Assembly: GCA_900315105.1 (NCBI GenBank)
Contig: OMXX01000024.1
Span: forward strand, 110,069-174,068
DNA length: 64,000 bases
DNA from: an uncultured Prevotellaceae bacterium
GTDB lineage: Bacteria > Bacteroidota > Bacteroidia > Bacteroidales > Bacteroidaceae
Direction of reading: 5' to 3'
Program-made: the position numbers and the translations under genes
The notes under the pieces: model-generated
The model's input: the letters and a program-made list of their open reading frames with translations, nothing else
The model's database searches: none
Told to the model about the DNA's origin: nothing
Part shown: positions 1-8,636 of the stretch, in pieces
Layout: every line of letters starts with the position of its first letter
How positions within the stretch are numbered: position 1 is the stretch's first letter

Positions 1-1230
1 TACGTATGCGTCTGTGAGGAGACATACAGGAGTCATGTGCTCGAGGGCAATCTTTGAAGCCTGGAAAGCAGCATCGAAGCAGTCTGTTGGGCTTGTAGCA
101 GCGAGTACTGGCATTGGAGACTCACCATTACGGCCAAAGAGAACCTGAAGGAGGTCAGTCTGCTCAGACTTTGTTGGAAGACCAGTAGCAGGACCACCAC
201 GCTGTACATCGAGTACAACAATAGGAAGCTCCATGATAACTGCAAGGTTCATAGCCTCAGACTTAAGACAGATACCAGGACCTGATGTACTTGTTACTGC
301 GAGAGCACCTGCAAATGCGGCACCAAGAGAAGAAGCACAACCTGCAATCTCATCCTCACACTGAACAGTAGTCACACCAAGAGACTTGTGCTTTGAGAGC
401 TCATGAAGAACGTCGGTAGCAGGTGTGATAGGATAAGAACCAAGATAGAGCTTGAGTCCTGCCTTCTCAGCAGCAGCAATGAAACCATAGGCTGTTGCCT
501 TATTACCTGTGATATCCATATAGCGTCCAGGAGTCTTCTCCTTTGACTCTATACGGTAAACGTTAGTTGCTGAAGAATGTGTGTTGTGACCGTAGTCATA
601 ACCTGCCTGAATAACCTTGATGTTAGCCTCTGCGATTGCAGGTTTCTTAGCGAACTTCTCACGGAGGAAGTTAGCAACGAGGTCAAGGTCACGGCTGAAG
701 AGCCAGCATACAAGACCAAGGGCGAACATATTACGGCACTTGAGCATAGCCTTATTGTCCATACCAGTATCAGCAAGAGCCTCCTTCACGATCGTTGTGA
801 TAGGGCACTGGATAACACGGTCTGGATCAATACCCATCTCACCGAGATAGTCCTGAGTTTCGAAAGCAGCCTTCTTGAGGTCACTCTCACCAAATGAATC
901 AGTATCGATGATGATAGTTGCGTTTGGCTTAGCATAACGGTACTGAGTCTTGAGAGCAGCAGCATTCATGGCTACAAGAACATCACACTCATCACCAGGG
1001 GTATATACCTTGCTTGCACCAATGTGTACCTGGAAACCTGATACACCAGTAAGCGAGCCTTGTGGGGCACGGATATCAGCGGGATAATCTGGGAATGTAG
1101 AGATACTGTTACCTACGGTAGCAGATACTGTAGAGAAAATGTTACCTGCAAGTTGCATTCCATCACCGGAATCACCTGAAAAGCGGACAACAACCTGGTC
1201 CAACTCTTTAACTTCTAATTGTTCTGCCAT
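1..1230 (-). CDS. korA: 2-oxoacid:ferredoxin oxidoreductase (2-oxoglutarate type), alpha subunit with fused gamma domain; 3' end outside window
   Basis: Open for 410 codons from an ATG at 1230 to the window edge, so the C-terminus is missing. The N-terminus reads MAEQLEVKELDQVVVRFSGD, a gamma-type domain with the glycine-rich GDSGDGMQLAG motif. It is followed by an alpha (pyrimidine-binding) domain with SYPITPATDVLHEL, QCEDEIAGCASSLGAAFAGA and DVQRGGPSTGLPTKSEQTDL. This gamma-alpha fusion is usual for anaerobic Bacteroidetes KorA, which makes CoA thioesters from 2-oxoacids with reduction of ferredoxin; the beta subunit would lie beyond position 1. A TAnnTTTG promoter is upstream at 1299-1306. 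Family is certain; 2-oxoglutarate as substrate is inferred. Confidence 0.9.
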   Translation of the reverse strand, partial: MAEQLEVKELDQVVVRFSGDSGDGMQLAGNIFSTVSATVGNSISTFPDYPADIRAPQGSLTGVSGFQVHIGASKVYTPGDECDVLVAMNAAALKTQYRYAKPNATIIIDTDSFGESDLKKAAFETQDYLGEMGIDPDRVIQCPITTIVKEALADTGMDNKAMLKCRNMFALGLVCWLFSRDLDLVANFLREKFAKKPAIAEANIKVIQAGYDYGHNTHSSATNVYRIESKEKTPGRYMDITGNKATAYGFIAAAEKAGLKLYLGSYPITPATDVLHELSKHKSLGVTTVQCEDEIAGCASSLGAAFAGALAVTSTSGPGICLKSEAMNLAVIMELPIVVLDVQRGGPATGLPTKSEQTDLLQVLFGRNGESPMPVLAATSPTDCFDAAFQASKIALEHMTPVCLLTDAYV

Positions 1231-1298
1231 AAATGCTTTTGTTATATTTATGAGTTATAATTTTCTTCTTTTTTCCTGTCGTTTATTACAATCTGTTG

Positions 1299-1306
1299 CA
1301 AAAGTA
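1299..1306 (-). promoter_or_regulatory. Bacteroidetes -7 promoter element for korA
   Basis: On the minus strand this reads TACTTTTG, a match to TAnnTTTG, with a TTTTTGT stretch about 20 bases upstream as a possible -33 box. It lies about 70 bases before the korA ATG. Confidence 0.6.
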
Positions 1307-1411
1307 CATATTTTTATTGACAAAAACAAATTTTTATTCACAAATCTTTACTTTTTGTTAGTAAATTGCTGTATTCTGCACGATTATATTATATTTTAGC
1401 CATAAGTAATG

Positions 1412-2248
1412 CTAAAGTTCTACTCTTTCCACTTTTACGTCTTCGTGGAGAAACATAGCCGCACATTCCTTGAATCTCTCAGGATTTTCTGTTGTATAAT
1501 ATGCTATTTCTCCGTTCTTTGAACATCTTTCATCCATCTCCTTATGACGGTTCAGATAGTCTTCAAGACTTGCTGCCACATATTCTCCCTGTGAAACGAT
1601 TTTTATTCCTTCCGGTACTGATTTCCGTAATGCGTTCATAAGAAGAGGATAGTGGGTGCAACCTAATAATATAGTGTCAATCTCGCTGTCTTTTTCAAGG
1701 AGCTGATTTATTCTCTTCCTTACAAAGTATTCTGCACCTTCTGTATCTGCCTCTCCAGCCTCAACAATAGCAGCCCAAAGAGGACAAGCTTGCCCTGTTA
1801 CCTTTATATCTGGATAGAACTTCTTTATCTCAAGTGTATAGCTCTCGCTACGAACAGTTCCCTCGGTGGCTACAAGACCGACATGACGTGTTTTGGTGAT
1901 ATTACCTATAACCTCTACAGTAGGGCGTATTACACCGAGCACACGTCTTTCAGGATCAACAAGTGGAATATCATTCTGCTGAATGGTACGAAGTGCCTTT
2001 GCAGAGGCTGTATTACAACCAAGGATTACAAGTTTACATCCCATATCGAATAGTTTCAGTACAGCTTCTCTTGTAAACTGATATACTACATCGAATGAGC
2101 GCGGTCCGTAAGGTGCTCTGGCATTATCCCCTAAATACAGAAAATCATACTGCGGTAGTCGTTTACGCAACTGCTGCAGTATGGTCAGTCCACCATAACC
2201 GGAATCAAATACTCCTATAGGTCCAGGGGTTTTATCTCCTTTTATCAT
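1412..2248 (-). CDS. murI: Glutamate racemase
   Basis: 278 residues, normal length for MurI, which interconverts L- and D-glutamate for peptidoglycan in the cytoplasm. Visible family motifs are GVFDSGYGGLT near residue 12, LYLGDNARAPYG near 38, the first catalytic cysteine in LGCNTASA (Cys78) and the second in LLGCTHYPLL (Cys197). The start ATG at 2248 overlaps the stop of the upstream Skp-like gene by four bases (ATGA), so the two are probably translationally coupled. It is last in a run ompH-ompH-murI. Assignment is secure. Confidence 0.97.
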   Translation of the reverse strand: MIKGDKTPGPIGVFDSGYGGLTILQQLRKRLPQYDFLYLGDNARAPYGPRSFDVVYQFTREAVLKLFDMGCKLVILGCNTASAKALRTIQQNDIPLVDPERRVLGVIRPTVEVIGNITKTRHVGLVATEGTVRSESYTLEIKKFYPDIKVTGQACPLWAAIVEAGEADTEGAEYFVRKRINQLLEKDSEIDTILLGCTHYPLLMNALRKSVPEGIKIVSQGEYVAASLEDYLNRHKEMDERCSKNGEIAYYTTENPERFKECAAMFLHEDVKVERVEL

Positions 2249-2748
2249 CTAATTCTATCGATTAGTAAATCTGTCACATCCTCTCCCATCATAGGATTTA
2301 TATATGGAACAGCATTATTATCGGTATTGAGGATAACAACAAAATTATTCTCACTGCCTAAAGCCTTGATAGCATTATCAAGCTTATTGCGAAGTGGAGC
2401 CAATGCCTCTTCCTCTGCCTTTGCAAGAAGTCTCTCTGATTCCTGCTTGAAAGCTATGTTACGCTCTAATATACTCTGCAGTTCACTCTGACGCTTCTCA
2501 CGGATAGCAGATGCCATACCATTTATATTCTCAATGAAGTTCTCGTATTTTTCATTGAAATCCTTCTCAGCAAACTGTATCTCTGAGTCATATTGCTTTC
2601 TCAGGTTTTCTATGCTTGCCTGAGCACTTACATAGTCAGGTGTAGCCTTGAGCACAGCATCATAACTGAAATAACCGATTCTTATCTGCTGTGCGCTGAT
2701 AGGAAGCATTATAAAAAATACAAGTAAAAGGAGTAGATATTTTTTCAT
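2245..2748 (-). CDS. OmpH/Skp-family periplasmic chaperone (third of three)
   Basis: 167 residues with an N-terminal signal peptide (MKKYLLLLLVFFIMLPISAQ) and a long charged helical stretch (about residues 45-125) rich in Glu, Lys and Gln, as in the tentacle helices of Skp/OmpH. The family holds unfolded outer-membrane proteins in the periplasm on their way to the BamA machine. It follows a second OmpH gene after a terminator-like hairpin and overlaps murI by four bases. Divergence from its neighbours suggests three specialised paralogs rather than recent duplicates. Confidence 0.88.
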   Translation of the reverse strand: MKKYLLLLLVFFIMLPISAQQIRIGYFSYDAVLKATPDYVSAQASIENLRKQYDSEIQFAEKDFNEKYENFIENINGMASAIREKRQSELQSILERNIAFKQESERLLAKAEEEALAPLRNKLDNAIKALGSENNFVVILNTDNNAVPYINPMMGEDVTDLLIDRIR

Positions 2749-2786
2749 GATCTTTAAGCTCTAATCTCTAAACACTAAGTACTAAA

Positions 2787-2831
2787 CAAAAAAGGGCAGG
2801 TCTTCAGTCTTTCGGCTGAAGTGACCTGCCC
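2787..2831 (-). terminator. Rho-independent terminator after the middle ompH gene
   Basis: Inverted arms GGGCAGGTC and GACCTGCCC (2794-2831) with an inner TTCAG/CTGAA stem. On the minus strand the hairpin is followed by a run of T. It separates the middle and last Skp-like genes, so murI may depend on read-through or on a weak promoter after it. Confidence 0.75.
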
Positions 2832-2848
2832 TGTATGTCGTATGTTGC

Positions 2849-3343
2849 TTACTTAAGCTTGTTAAGTTCAGCCTTTACCTCAGCTGTAACATCCTTTGAG
2901 CCTGCACCAACATAAAGGGCAGCACTCTGATCGAAGATGTAAGTATATTGACCAGCCTTACCTACGTTCTGAATAGCAGTCTGTACCTTCTGATATACAG
3001 GAGCTAACTTTTCCTGCTGCTGCTTCTGGAGTTCCTGTTGATTCTGAGCGTATGTCTGCTGAATCTTCTGCTGCATTTCCATAAGAGAAGATTCTGTTTC
3101 CTTCTGAGTTGTAGCATTCATAGTAGCCTTTGCCTTCTCGTACTCATCAGCCTTGCGCTGGAGTTCTTCCTGCATAGCCTTGAGTTCGTTCTCAAATTGC
3201 TGGGCAGCAGCCTGAAGCTCGCCATTAATCTTTGCAATCTCAGGGAGTGTAGTCATTATGCTCTGTGAATCAACATGTCCAAACTTCTGTGCCATTACAG
3301 CCATTGGAGCAAAGAGCATCATAATGATGATAAGTCTTTTCAT
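2849..3343 (-). CDS. OmpH/Skp-family periplasmic chaperone (second of three)
   Basis: 164 residues: signal peptide (MKRLIIIMMLFAPMAVMAQ), then KFGHVDSQSIMTTLPE, which is the start of the OmpH domain, then a Gln/Glu/Lys-rich coiled-coil segment (about residues 40-125) and a C-terminal strand region (QYTYIFDQSAALYVG). Predicted to be a periplasmic holdase for outer-membrane proteins. It has its own promoter at 3434-3441, with a leader of about 85 bases, and a terminator just downstream, so it may be expressed separately and strongly. Confidence 0.92.
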   Translation of the reverse strand: MKRLIIIMMLFAPMAVMAQKFGHVDSQSIMTTLPEIAKINGELQAAAQQFENELKAMQEELQRKADEYEKAKATMNATTQKETESSLMEMQQKIQQTYAQNQQELQKQQQEKLAPVYQKVQTAIQNVGKAGQYTYIFDQSAALYVGAGSKDVTAEVKAELNKLK

Positions 3344-3433
3344 TTTCTTTGTCGTTTTATTATTGTTTATTTTTATTCTGTTTATTTCCGGATAATCCTA
3401 AATAATATGATACATCTTAAGGAAAACCGGCTA

Positions 3434-3441
3434 CAAAGTTA
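3434..3441 (-). promoter_or_regulatory. -7 promoter element for the middle ompH gene
   Basis: Minus-strand TAACTTTG (TAnnTTTG), with a TTTTGATG stretch about 20 bases upstream as the -33 region. It implies a 5' leader of about 85 nucleotides. Confidence 0.6.
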
Positions 3442-3516
3442 GTATAAAAGCGCGAAACATCAAAATTTATTCGCCATTATCAGCAAAATATTGTGAATTA
3501 TTAATATTCCAACGCA

Positions 3517-4050
3517 CTATTGAACGTTATATCCAAGTTTTTCAAGCACTTCTCTACTGATATCTATCTTTGGTGAAGCATATATCATACCATTGTCAGA
3601 AGCACGGTCTATAACCATGGAATACCCTCTCAATTCTGATATACTCTTTACTGCATTGTAAATTTCCTCTTGAATTGGTGACATCAGAGATTCACGCTTC
3701 TTGAAAAGCTCACCCTCAGGACCGAAATACTTTTTCTTCAGCTCAGAGGCCTCCTTTTCTTTTTGCATTATAGCCTCCTGCTTTGCCTTCTTCTGTTCTT
3801 GAGAAAGGAATACAACTTCATTCTGGTAATTCTTATACATTGTGGATGCTTCAAGATTGAGAGCCTCTACCTCTGCCTGCCATTTCTTTGAAACCTGGTT
3901 CAACTGTTCGTTAGCACGCTCGTATGCAGGAATATTCTTAAGGATATATTCCATATCAAGAAGGGCGAATTTCTGGGCTTTGCATGAAGTACTGATACCA
4001 AATGAAAGCATTCCTAAAAGCAATGTTATTAATAGAACTCTTGATTTCAT
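3517..4050 (-). CDS. OmpH/Skp-family periplasmic chaperone (first of three)
   Basis: 177 residues with a signal peptide (ends near SFGISTSCKAQ), the OmpH start KFALLDMEYILKNIPAYERAN, a long charged coiled coil (about residues 45-130) and the C-terminal SMVIDRASDNGMIYASPKID strand region. It follows bamA by 113 bases but has its own TAnnTTTG element at 4090-4097. A bamA-ompH-ompH order is the usual Bacteroidetes arrangement and links this gene to outer-membrane protein delivery. The SC in the leader might make it a lipoprotein, but the spacing fits cleavage after CKA better. Confidence 0.9.
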   Translation of the reverse strand: MKSRVLLITLLLGMLSFGISTSCKAQKFALLDMEYILKNIPAYERANEQLNQVSKKWQAEVEALNLEASTMYKNYQNEVVFLSQEQKKAKQEAIMQKEKEASELKKKYFGPEGELFKKRESLMSPIQEEIYNAVKSISELRGYSMVIDRASDNGMIYASPKIDISREVLEKLGYNVQ

Positions 4051-4089
4051 AATTGTTGTTTTTTATATAACTGGCAATATTACCGATTG

Positions 4090-4097
4090 CAAAATTA
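4090..4097 (-). promoter_or_regulatory. -7 promoter element for the first ompH gene
   Basis: Minus-strand TAATTTTG, in the bamA-ompH gap about 40 bases before the ATG. Confidence 0.6.
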
Positions 4098-4163
4098 CTC
4101 AGTTTCTGTCTTTAAACAAAAGAAATTTCCCTATAAGATATAGAGAAATTCCCTATGTTTTGT

Positions 4164-6857
4164 TTAGAACTCCTGACCAAGGATGAAGTGGAACTGACTT
4201 CCACCTTTTTGCTGACCTCCACTGGTATATACTTTATCAAATCCATATGCCCAGTCTATACCCATCAGACCTACCATTGGCAGATAGATACGTACACCTA
4301 CACCGGCACTTTTCTTTATACTGAACGGATTGAAATACTTAACATCGTTCCACGCATTACCAGCCTCTGCAAATGTAAGACCATAGATAGTAGTGTTACC
4401 AAGCATGAATGGATAGCGGAGTTCAAGTGAGAAACGATCGTAAGCGTATGAACTATACAACGAATTATACGTTGAATTATATGATGCACTACCATCATTC
4501 AATAACCTCTCGTAGTTTGCTGAATATGAGAGCGAACCATTATCATAACCACGAAGACCGATAGTCTCAGAACCATAACCGGTAGAATAACCTGACATAC
4601 CATCACCACCCATATAGAATGTTTCGAATGGAGACTTATTATATTTGTTGTATGAACCAAGAATACCCAACTCGATACGTGTCATAAGAACAAAACACTT
4701 AGCACCACTAGTGAGAGCTGTATAAGTCTTGCTCTTGAATTTCCACTTATGATACTCAATCCAGCGATACTTCTCCTGCTGTTCTTGCTGATAAGTACTT
4801 GACTGACTGTTTATAGCAAGATTCTTATAGTCCTTATTATTAAATGATGACCAAGGTGGAGTTATTGATAGTGATAGACTAAACTCTGAACCGCGACGTG
4901 GGAAGAGCTGATTATCTGTAGAAATACGTGACAAATCAACTCCCAGATTAAGGTTATTACAGTTACCTGTCGTTACAAGGAAATATTCAAAATTATTCAG
5001 CATATATCGTGTATATGAAAGTGACATCGACAGCATGAAATAGTCATCAGGCCAACGAAGACGCTTACCAATACCTACACTTGCGCCAAACATTTTCATA
5101 TACTTATCAGGATCTAAAGCACTCTGATAAAGACTTGAGTTATAATAGCCACCATAAAGCATGCTATTATACTGGTTCATCATTGATTGATTGACGTATG
5201 AAGAGTTAACATCTGTCTGCTTTGCGTAGAAAGCATTTACAGAGAACTGAAGTGGACGCTTACCACCAAACCAACCAGTAGAATATCCAGCATTATACGA
5301 CTGATAGTAAGTACCATTAGTCTGAGCACTTAATGAAAGTGTCTCGCCATCACCAATAGGCATGAGACCTCTATGCTCCTTATTTTTATTGAATAGATTA
5401 GCCATAGAGAAGTTATTCAACTTCAGACCAATCTTACCAATGACACCTGTCTGACCCCAACCAAGAGAGAACTCTATCTGGTCATTTGACTTCTGTTCAA
5501 GATCCCAGTTGATATCCACTGTTCCATCTTCACCATTAGGCTTTATGTCTGGATTTACCTTTTCCGGATCAAAATGACCCATTGATGCAAGTTCACGTGC
5601 AGAACGCTGAAGTGCCTCCTTAGAGAAAAGGTCACCAGGCTTAGTACGAAGCTCACGGCGAACAACGTTCTCATACAATCGGTTGTTACCATTAATACGC
5701 ACATGTGAGATATGAGCCTGCATACCTTCGAATATACGCATCTCAAGGTCGATACTGTCACCTACAATATTTACTTCCGTAGGTTCAAGACGATAGAAGA
5801 GATAACCATTGTTCCAATACTCATTACCAACGGCATCCTCATCCCCTGAAAGACGTTTGTTGAGCAACTTCTGATTATATACATCACCCTTCTGCATACC
5901 AAGTATTCTTGCAAGATAATCAGACGGATAAACAGTATTTCCAACCCACGTAATATTACGAATATAGTATTTCTGACCTTCCTCTACCTTAAGATATACG
6001 TTTACATGACGATCATCATATGTACTAACGCTATCCTTGAGAATAGTAGCATCACGATAACCAAGTTCGTTATACTTCTCTATAAGACCATTCTTAGCCT
6101 CTGTGAAACGCTCAGGAGTGAATTTCTTTGACTTGAACAAAGAGTAGAACTTACCTGCCTCATTGATTTTCTTCAATGCTCCCTTAGAGAATATACCACC
6201 CTTGATTTTCTTGTCAGTGAGATACTGATTACCTTCAATAGTAATACTATGAACTTTCGTCTTCTCCTTCTTGTCAACTTCAACATCGAGGATGACATAA
6301 TTCTTCTGACTTACATCATCACGCTGACGGATAAAAATATCAGCATTCTTGAAGCCTTTGTCATCAAAATATCTCTTTGCAAGAATCTTCGCACGGTCTA
6401 TCATATTAGGAGTAATCTGTGAACCTTTCAACAGACCCAGTTTTTCCTCCATATCGGTTCTCTCTGTCTTTTTCAGACCAATATAATTGATAGAAGAAAC
6501 ACGAGGACGAGTCTTAAGATAGATGTGCAGATATATATCATCACCAATGATAGAGTCGGCAGCAATCTTTACCTCGGAAAAGAGTCCATGACGCCAATAA
6601 CGCTTCACAGCCTCTGTAATCTCATTACCAGGAACAGTTATTTTCTGGTCTATTGACAGACCAGAGATACTGGTGAGCATATAATCCTCATAGCCATCTA
6701 CACCGCTCACGGCAAGACCCTTGATAGTACACTCGCGTGCCTGTCCCGCATAATTTATATCAGGATTAACAATCTTATCCTGTGCGAAACATGTTAAAAG
6801 TGAGAAATTAAAAGTGAAGACAACGAATAGAAATCTCCGCTTGAATAGTTCACGCAT
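4164..6857 (-). CDS. bamA: Outer-membrane assembly factor BamA
   Basis: 897 residues with a signal peptide (MRELFKRRFLFVVFTFNFSLL...CFAQ), a series of POTRA repeats over roughly residues 30-480 (for example VHSITIEGNQYLTDKKIKGG and ISHVRINGNNRLYENVVRREL), and a C-terminal Omp85 beta-barrel ending in the expected aromatic residue (FHFILGQEF). The barrel holds the family LRGY-type motif (IGLRGYDNGS) near residue 775. BamA inserts beta-barrel proteins into the outer membrane. It lies between uppS (40 bases upstream) and the Skp-like genes, a conserved envelope operon. Confidence 0.96.
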   Translation of the reverse strand: MRELFKRRFLFVVFTFNFSLLTCFAQDKIVNPDINYAGQARECTIKGLAVSGVDGYEDYMLTSISGLSIDQKITVPGNEITEAVKRYWRHGLFSEVKIAADSIIGDDIYLHIYLKTRPRVSSINYIGLKKTERTDMEEKLGLLKGSQITPNMIDRAKILAKRYFDDKGFKNADIFIRQRDDVSQKNYVILDVEVDKKEKTKVHSITIEGNQYLTDKKIKGGIFSKGALKKINEAGKFYSLFKSKKFTPERFTEAKNGLIEKYNELGYRDATILKDSVSTYDDRHVNVYLKVEEGQKYYIRNITWVGNTVYPSDYLARILGMQKGDVYNQKLLNKRLSGDEDAVGNEYWNNGYLFYRLEPTEVNIVGDSIDLEMRIFEGMQAHISHVRINGNNRLYENVVRRELRTKPGDLFSKEALQRSARELASMGHFDPEKVNPDIKPNGEDGTVDINWDLEQKSNDQIEFSLGWGQTGVIGKIGLKLNNFSMANLFNKNKEHRGLMPIGDGETLSLSAQTNGTYYQSYNAGYSTGWFGGKRPLQFSVNAFYAKQTDVNSSYVNQSMMNQYNSMLYGGYYNSSLYQSALDPDKYMKMFGASVGIGKRLRWPDDYFMLSMSLSYTRYMLNNFEYFLVTTGNCNNLNLGVDLSRISTDNQLFPRRGSEFSLSLSITPPWSSFNNKDYKNLAINSQSSTYQQEQQEKYRWIEYHKWKFKSKTYTALTSGAKCFVLMTRIELGILGSYNKYNKSPFETFYMGGDGMSGYSTGYGSETIGLRGYDNGSLSYSANYERLLNDGSASYNSTYNSLYSSYAYDRFSLELRYPFMLGNTTIYGLTFAEAGNAWNDVKYFNPFSIKKSAGVGVRIYLPMVGLMGIDWAYGFDKVYTSGGQQKGGSQFHFILGQEF

Positions 6858-6897
6858 TTTTTATATAGTGTTTATTTTCAATTATCAATTGTAATTA

Positions 6898-7626
6898 TTA
6901 CTTTTTCTCTTCTACCTGAGCCTCTGTCTTACCAAATCTTCTCTGGCGTGACTGATAGTCCTCAATAGCCTTATGAAGATCCTCCTCCATAAAGTCTGGC
7001 CAATATGTATCACAGAAATACAATTCTGAATATGCTATCTGCCAAAGCAGATAGTTGCTTATCCTCAACTCGCCTCCAGTACGGATAAGAAGTTCAGGAT
7101 CAGGCATGAAGTTTGTTGCCAAATGCTCGGTAACGGTCTGCTCAGTTATATCCTCTACATTGAGCTTTCCATCCTTTACTTCCTGTGCAACATCAGCCAT
7201 AGCCTTCGTTATCTCCCAACGTGAAGAATAGCTGAGAGCCACAACCATAGTCATAGCGTCATTCTTTGCCGTATGTTCCTCTGTCTCAGCAAGCTTCTTT
7301 CTAACTTCGTCAGGAATACGACTCAAATCGCCCACTACACGGAAACGCACGTTGTTCTTCATGAAAATCTCATCCTCAAGACTCGTGAGGACAAGTCCCA
7401 TAAGTGCGGCTACCTCATCAGCCGGACGGTTCCAGTTTTCTGTAGAAAAGGTATAAAGAGTAAGATACTTCACACCAAGTCGAGTACATTCAGATGTGAT
7501 TCTGCGAACAGTATCTACACCTGCCTGATGACCGTATGCTCGAGGCTTACCCTTTTCCGTAGCCCAGCGTCCGTTACCATCCATAGTGATGGCTATATGT
7601 TGCGGAATTCTTGTCTTATCTAACAT
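6898..7626 (-). CDS. uppS: Undecaprenyl diphosphate synthase (isoprenyl transferase)
   Basis: 242 residues from the ATG at 7626. The frame also opens at a GTG at 7641, but those five codons lie in a repeat arm, so the ATG is preferred. Motifs are [12 protein letters not shown] (catalytic Asp16), [29 protein letters not shown] and YWPDF, as in cis-prenyltransferases. It condenses isopentenyl diphosphate onto farnesyl diphosphate to make the C55 lipid carrier for peptidoglycan and O-antigen. It is followed by bamA. The palindromic repeat pair upstream separates it from the DUF6089 gene. Confidence 0.96.
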   Translation of the reverse strand: MLDKTRIPQHIAITMDGNGRWATEKGKPRAYGHQAGVDTVRRITSECTRLGVKYLTLYTFSTENWNRPADEVAALMGLVLTSLEDEIFMKNNVRFRVVGDLSRIPDEVRKKLAETEEHTAKNDAMTMVVALSYSSRWEITKAMADVAQEVKDGKLNVEDITEQTVTEHLATNFMPDPELLIRTGGELRISNYLLWQIAYSELYFCDTYWPDFMEEDLHKAIEDYQSRQRRFGKTEAQVEEKK

Positions 7627-7633
7627 AAATTTT

Positions 7634-7822
7634 GGCCCCACCCCTACCTTTCAGGCATCCCCTCCCCTAATGGAGGGGAGGAAGTTACTAAAGAGCGCGG
7701 TGGTATTTTTATATATTAATTTTTTTTTTATTTATTCCTATTTTATATGCCCCCATAAACTGAAGTTTCTAACTCCTCCCTCCCCATTTGGGGGGAGGGT
7801 GCCCGTAGGGCGGGTGAGGGGC
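7634..7822. repeat. Paired palindromic repeat element (GCCCCTCACCC arms), uppS/DUF6089 spacer
   Basis: Two inverted arms, about 7634-7687 and 7771-7822, flank an AT-rich centre. The arms have the form GCCCCtCACCC...CCCTCCCC-AAATGGGGAGG and each contains its own palindrome. The element fills the gap from eight bases before the uppS ATG to just after the DUF6089 gene. Same family as 27117-27290. Confidence 0.85.
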
Positions 7823-7826
7823 ATTT

Positions 7827-8621
7827 TTAATCCTTAAAACACGTCTTACATTTCTCCCAGAAACTATATGTGAGGGATACCTGCAAATTGCTGTAGCAAT
7901 CCGTGTTCTTGAATATTCCCGTACTTGAGATATGATATGGATCCTTCACACCGTCTAGCTTATCTGAAAGCGTGAAATGTACCATCCATTCCAAACCGAG
8001 ATTAACCCTATCTGCAACCTTGTATTTCACACCGAAAGCTATTGGCAAATTAGCAGTAAACACACCACTACTTCCTGTCATTTCCGGTGAACCGAAAAGG
8101 TCTGATGAATTCTTCACTATTCTAGTAGGCGCAGCCGATAAATCTACCGTGCCATTCTTGCAGTTCACGTATGTAAAACCAAGTCCTATTCCTATGAATG
8201 GAGTAAGTCTTTTTGCTCCACGATAATCCCTTCCTGTTCCGTAGGGAAAGAAGTTATACTCATAGAGCGCATTGAAATCTACGAGGGTATTCTTAAACTC
8301 GTATGGCTGTCTTGCCGATTCTGAATGTTGCTCTGTGTTGAAATCAGGATAATAGGTTGAGATATTCTTTGAAGAACCTTTTATTGAACCTAAGCCAAGT
8401 GCAAAACGAAGTGCCGAGCGAGGATTCATCACCCTTCTTAGCAATATAGAGCCTGAAGGTGATGTGTTTTTTCCCGACAGGATTGCTCCGTTGAAATCTC
8501 CTTCGTATGTTGTAAGTCCCAAGCCAGCTCCAAACTCCATACGATACTCTGGGTCGTCCTGCGCCATTATTCCAGAGCAGGAAAACAATATCGCTGTAGT
8601 TATGAGTGACCTAAGTTTCAT
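7827..8621 (-). CDS. DUF6089-type outer-membrane beta-barrel protein
   Basis: 264 residues with a signal peptide ending at GIMAQ. The mature protein begins DDPEYRMEFGAGLGLTTYEG and alternates aromatic and glycine residues through to FSYW-type strands (QVSLTYSFWEKCKTC), as in a small porin-like barrel. A DUF6089/PorT-like protein immediately upstream of uppS and bamA is a conserved Bacteroidetes arrangement. The biochemical role is not known; the context suggests envelope biogenesis. The family name is from memory of this arrangement and was not searched. Confidence 0.8.
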   Translation of the reverse strand: MKLRSLITTAILFSCSGIMAQDDPEYRMEFGAGLGLTTYEGDFNGAILSGKNTSPSGSILLRRVMNPRSALRFALGLGSIKGSSKNISTYYPDFNTEQHSESARQPYEFKNTLVDFNALYEYNFFPYGTGRDYRGAKRLTPFIGIGLGFTYVNCKNGTVDLSAAPTRIVKNSSDLFGSPEMTGSSGVFTANLPIAFGVKYKVADRVNLGLEWMVHFTLSDKLDGVKDPYHISSTGIFKNTDCYSNLQVSLTYSFWEKCKTCFKD

Positions 8622-8636
8622 AATTCTTAGAAACCT

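Noticed and set aside
577..897. Plus-strand 106-residue frame inside korA
   Set aside because: Shadow of the KorA reading frame on the other strand, without protein family features.
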